Shown one piece after another: positions 23,267 to 24,332 of a DNA stretch of 24,332 nucleotides; the first letter of the stretch is position 1, and each line of letters starts with the position of its first letter. Location: positions 1-24,332 of the forward strand of contig CAKQOG010000034.1 in the NCBI GenBank assembly GCA_934255485.1, read 5' to 3'. The translations under genes were made by a program, and so were the position numbers. Under the pieces are notes generated by a model, which did not search any database, was not told the origin of the DNA, and saw only the letters and a program-made list of their open reading frames with translations. This DNA is from an uncultured Prevotellamassilia sp. (GTDB lineage: Bacteria > Bacteroidota > Bacteroidia > Bacteroidales > Bacteroidaceae).

Positions 23267-23746
23267 ATGAGACACAATAAAAAATTCAACCATTTGAGCC
23301 GTACTGCTTCTCATAGAGGAGCTATGCTTTCTAACATGGCTTGCTCTTTGATTAAGCACAAAAGAATCACTACGACTCTTGCTAAGGCTAAGGCACTTAA
23401 GAAGTACGTAGAGCCATTAATTACAAAGAGCAAAGAAGATACGATGAACTCTCGTCGTGTTGTATTTAGCTATCTTCAAGACAAAGTGGCTGTTACAGAA
23501 CTTTTCCGTGAGGTTCGTAGCCGTGTACTCGACCGTCCAGGTGGTTACACTCGCATCATTAAGACTGGTTTCCGTGCCAGCGATGCTTCTGAAATGTGCT
23601 TCATCGAACTCGTAGACTTCGATGAGAACATGGCTAAGACTAAGAAGAAGGCTACTCGTACTCGTCGTAGCAAGAAGGCTTCTGTTGCCGCTGCCGAAGC
23701 TCCTGCAACTGAGGCTCCTGCTGCTGAAGAGGCGAAGGCTGAATAA
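23267..23746 (+). CDS. rplQ: 50S ribosomal protein L17 (bL17)
   Basis: A 159-aa protein near the tunnel exit. MRHNKKFNHLSRTASHRGAML and the core up to about residue 120 (YTRIIKTGFRASDASEMCFIELV) are the complete L17 domain. A long low-complexity tail follows: Lys/Arg-rich, then Ala/Glu/Pro-rich (EAPATEAPAAEEAKAE), as in other Bacteroidota. It is the last gene of the operon and is followed by a strong terminator. Confidence 0.97.
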   Translation: MRHNKKFNHLSRTASHRGAMLSNMACSLIKHKRITTTLAKAKALKKYVEPLITKSKEDTMNSRRVVFSYLQDKVAVTELFREVRSRVLDRPGGYTRIIKTGFRASDASEMCFIELVDFDENMAKTKKKATRTRRSKKASVAAAEAPATEAPAAEEAKAE

Positions 23747-23806
23747 TCAAAAAGTTTATTATTGCAGTTAGAATAGGAAGTTTAGTTTTTTATTCTTCTG
23801 TAACTC

Positions 23807-23897
23807 TTATAAAGAGGGTGTGTCAATTAGGCACCCTCTTTTTTTTGTTTATATTTATAAAGAGAGTGTGTTAATTAGCTCATTTTTTTGTTTACTA
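23807..23897 (+). repeat. Tandem duplication of the operon terminator
   Basis: Copy 1 (23807-23853) and copy 2 (23855-23897) align from TTATAAAGAG through TGTGT.AATTAG to TTTTTTTGTTTA. Copy 2 has lost about five bases of the right stem arm (CACCC) and has a G-to-A change in the left arm, so it can no longer form the strong hairpin. It is a decayed duplicate rather than a second terminator. Confidence 0.75.
23812..23846 (+). terminator. Terminator of the ribosomal operon
   Basis: AAGAGGGTG (23812-23820) pairs perfectly with CACCCTCTT (23832-23840), with an 11-nt loop, and the T run continues to 23846. It lies 65 bp after the rplQ stop and is the only clear intrinsic terminator in the 14-kb cluster. 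Confidence 0.9.
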
Positions 23898-23898
23898 T

Positions 23899-24152
23899 GA
23901 GCGGGGATTAGTTAAAGTATTAAGATGTGCCAACTTGAGTCTTGCAATATTTGTTTCAATGATTTTATCTAAATATAAACAAGGATTAAGTTATCGGGGG
24001 GGGTAAAACGCAACAAATGTTTACATTTGCAATATTAATTAAAATATTGGTCGTGTAGGTTAAAAACAAGACATACAGAAGATAACACAAGGCACATAGA
24101 ACCCAAATGTAGAGAAAAAAGAGTTAAACACCCATAAAAAACGAAACAAGGT
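23899..24152. other. Intergenic region with G8 tract before secreted gene
   Basis: No gene is visible. The stretch is AT-rich apart from a run of eight G at 23996-24003. TACATTTG (24022-24029) follows, a perfect -7 element. No further hairpin or repeat was noticed. The leader from the expected start (about 24036) to the ATG at 24153 is about 117 nt and A-rich. Confidence 0.5.
24022..24029 (+). promoter_or_regulatory. Promoter -7 element for the right-edge gene
   Basis: TACATTTG, followed by C, matches TAnnTTTG exactly. A TTTG -33 element is missing; the position where it should lie (about 23998-24002) is inside the G8 tract. The element may depend on an activator or on tract length. Confidence 0.45.
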
Positions 24153-24332
24153 ATGAAAAGAAAATGGTTAATCATTGGCATGCTGAGTGCTTTAGGCATA
24201 TTGGCAGTGCATGCCGAGGAGGGCGTAACATTCTACCTAAACACAGGAGGCAAAGTAAGCTTTGCTTTTAGCGAGCATCCAGTGGTCAAGCTAAGTGGAG
24301 ATGAGCTTACCATATCCGTAGCAGGTAGTAGC
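24153..24332 (+). CDS. Partial secreted protein, unknown function
   Basis: The first 60 codons of a gene running off the right edge. A signal peptide is clear: MKRKW, then a hydrophobic core, then AVHA with cleavage expected after residue 21. The mature start, including VTFYLNTGGKVSFAFSEHP and LSGDELTISV, is a beta-rich pattern that resembles the opening of short exported proteins common in Prevotella and Bacteroides. I do not recognise a defined family. The ATG is the only good start and follows an A-rich leader. It is separated from the ribosomal operon by a terminator and has its own promoter-like motif. Confidence 0.75.
   Translation, partial: MKRKWLIIGMLSALGILAVHAEEGVTFYLNTGGKVSFAFSEHPVVKLSGDELTISVAGSS

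Overview
The window looks like a chromosomal segment of a Bacteroidota species, most likely Prevotellaceae. The signs are promoters of the form TAnnTTTG, start codons preceded by AT-rich sequence rather than Shine-Dalgarno motifs, a cysteine-poor bL36, an SDR-type threonine dehydrogenase, and a secreted glycosidase ending in the short Asn/Gly-rich tail common on exported Prevotella proteins. The genus is an inference; no rRNA gene is present to settle it.

Left part (1-4860). A non-coding stretch with two copies of a 16-bp perfect palindrome (1-436) is followed by two leftward terminators. Then come divergent kbl (leftward) and an SDR-type tdh (rightward), which together convert threonine plus CoA to glycine plus acetyl-CoA. 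The gap after tdh holds a ~230-bp imperfect inverted repeat that looks like a mobile or interspersed element. Next is a MATE-family efflux pump with its own promoter and a strong terminator.

Middle (4857-8966). One very large exported protein (1369 aa) joins a GH123-like beta-N-acetylgalactosaminidase module to a GH33 sialidase module, with probable carbohydrate-binding regions between and after them.

Right part (9170-23850). A continuous ribosomal-protein cluster runs rightward: rplC-rplD-rplW-rplB-rpsS-rplV-rpsC-rplP-rpmC-rpsQ-rplN-rplX-rplE-rpsN-rpsH-rplF-rplR-rpsE-rpmD-rplO-secY-map-infA-rpmJ-rpsM-rpsK-rpsD-rpoA-rplQ. It corresponds to the S10, spc and alpha operons fused together. Most gaps are under 40 nt, one start overlaps the preceding stop, and no internal terminator was seen. 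It has a near-consensus promoter, a compact structured leader, and a strong terminator after rplQ that has been duplicated. The usual first gene of the S10 operon, rpsJ, is not in the window; the glycosidase gene stands in that position. The right edge holds the start of another secreted protein behind a promoter-like motif next to a run of eight G.

Most interesting points: the GH123-GH33 fusion, which could act on glycans carrying both beta-GalNAc and sialic acid on one galactose; the structured leader of the rpsJ-less S10 operon; the long inverted repeat at 2970-3201; the palindrome pair at 197-281; and a lone perfect Shine-Dalgarno in front of rplF.
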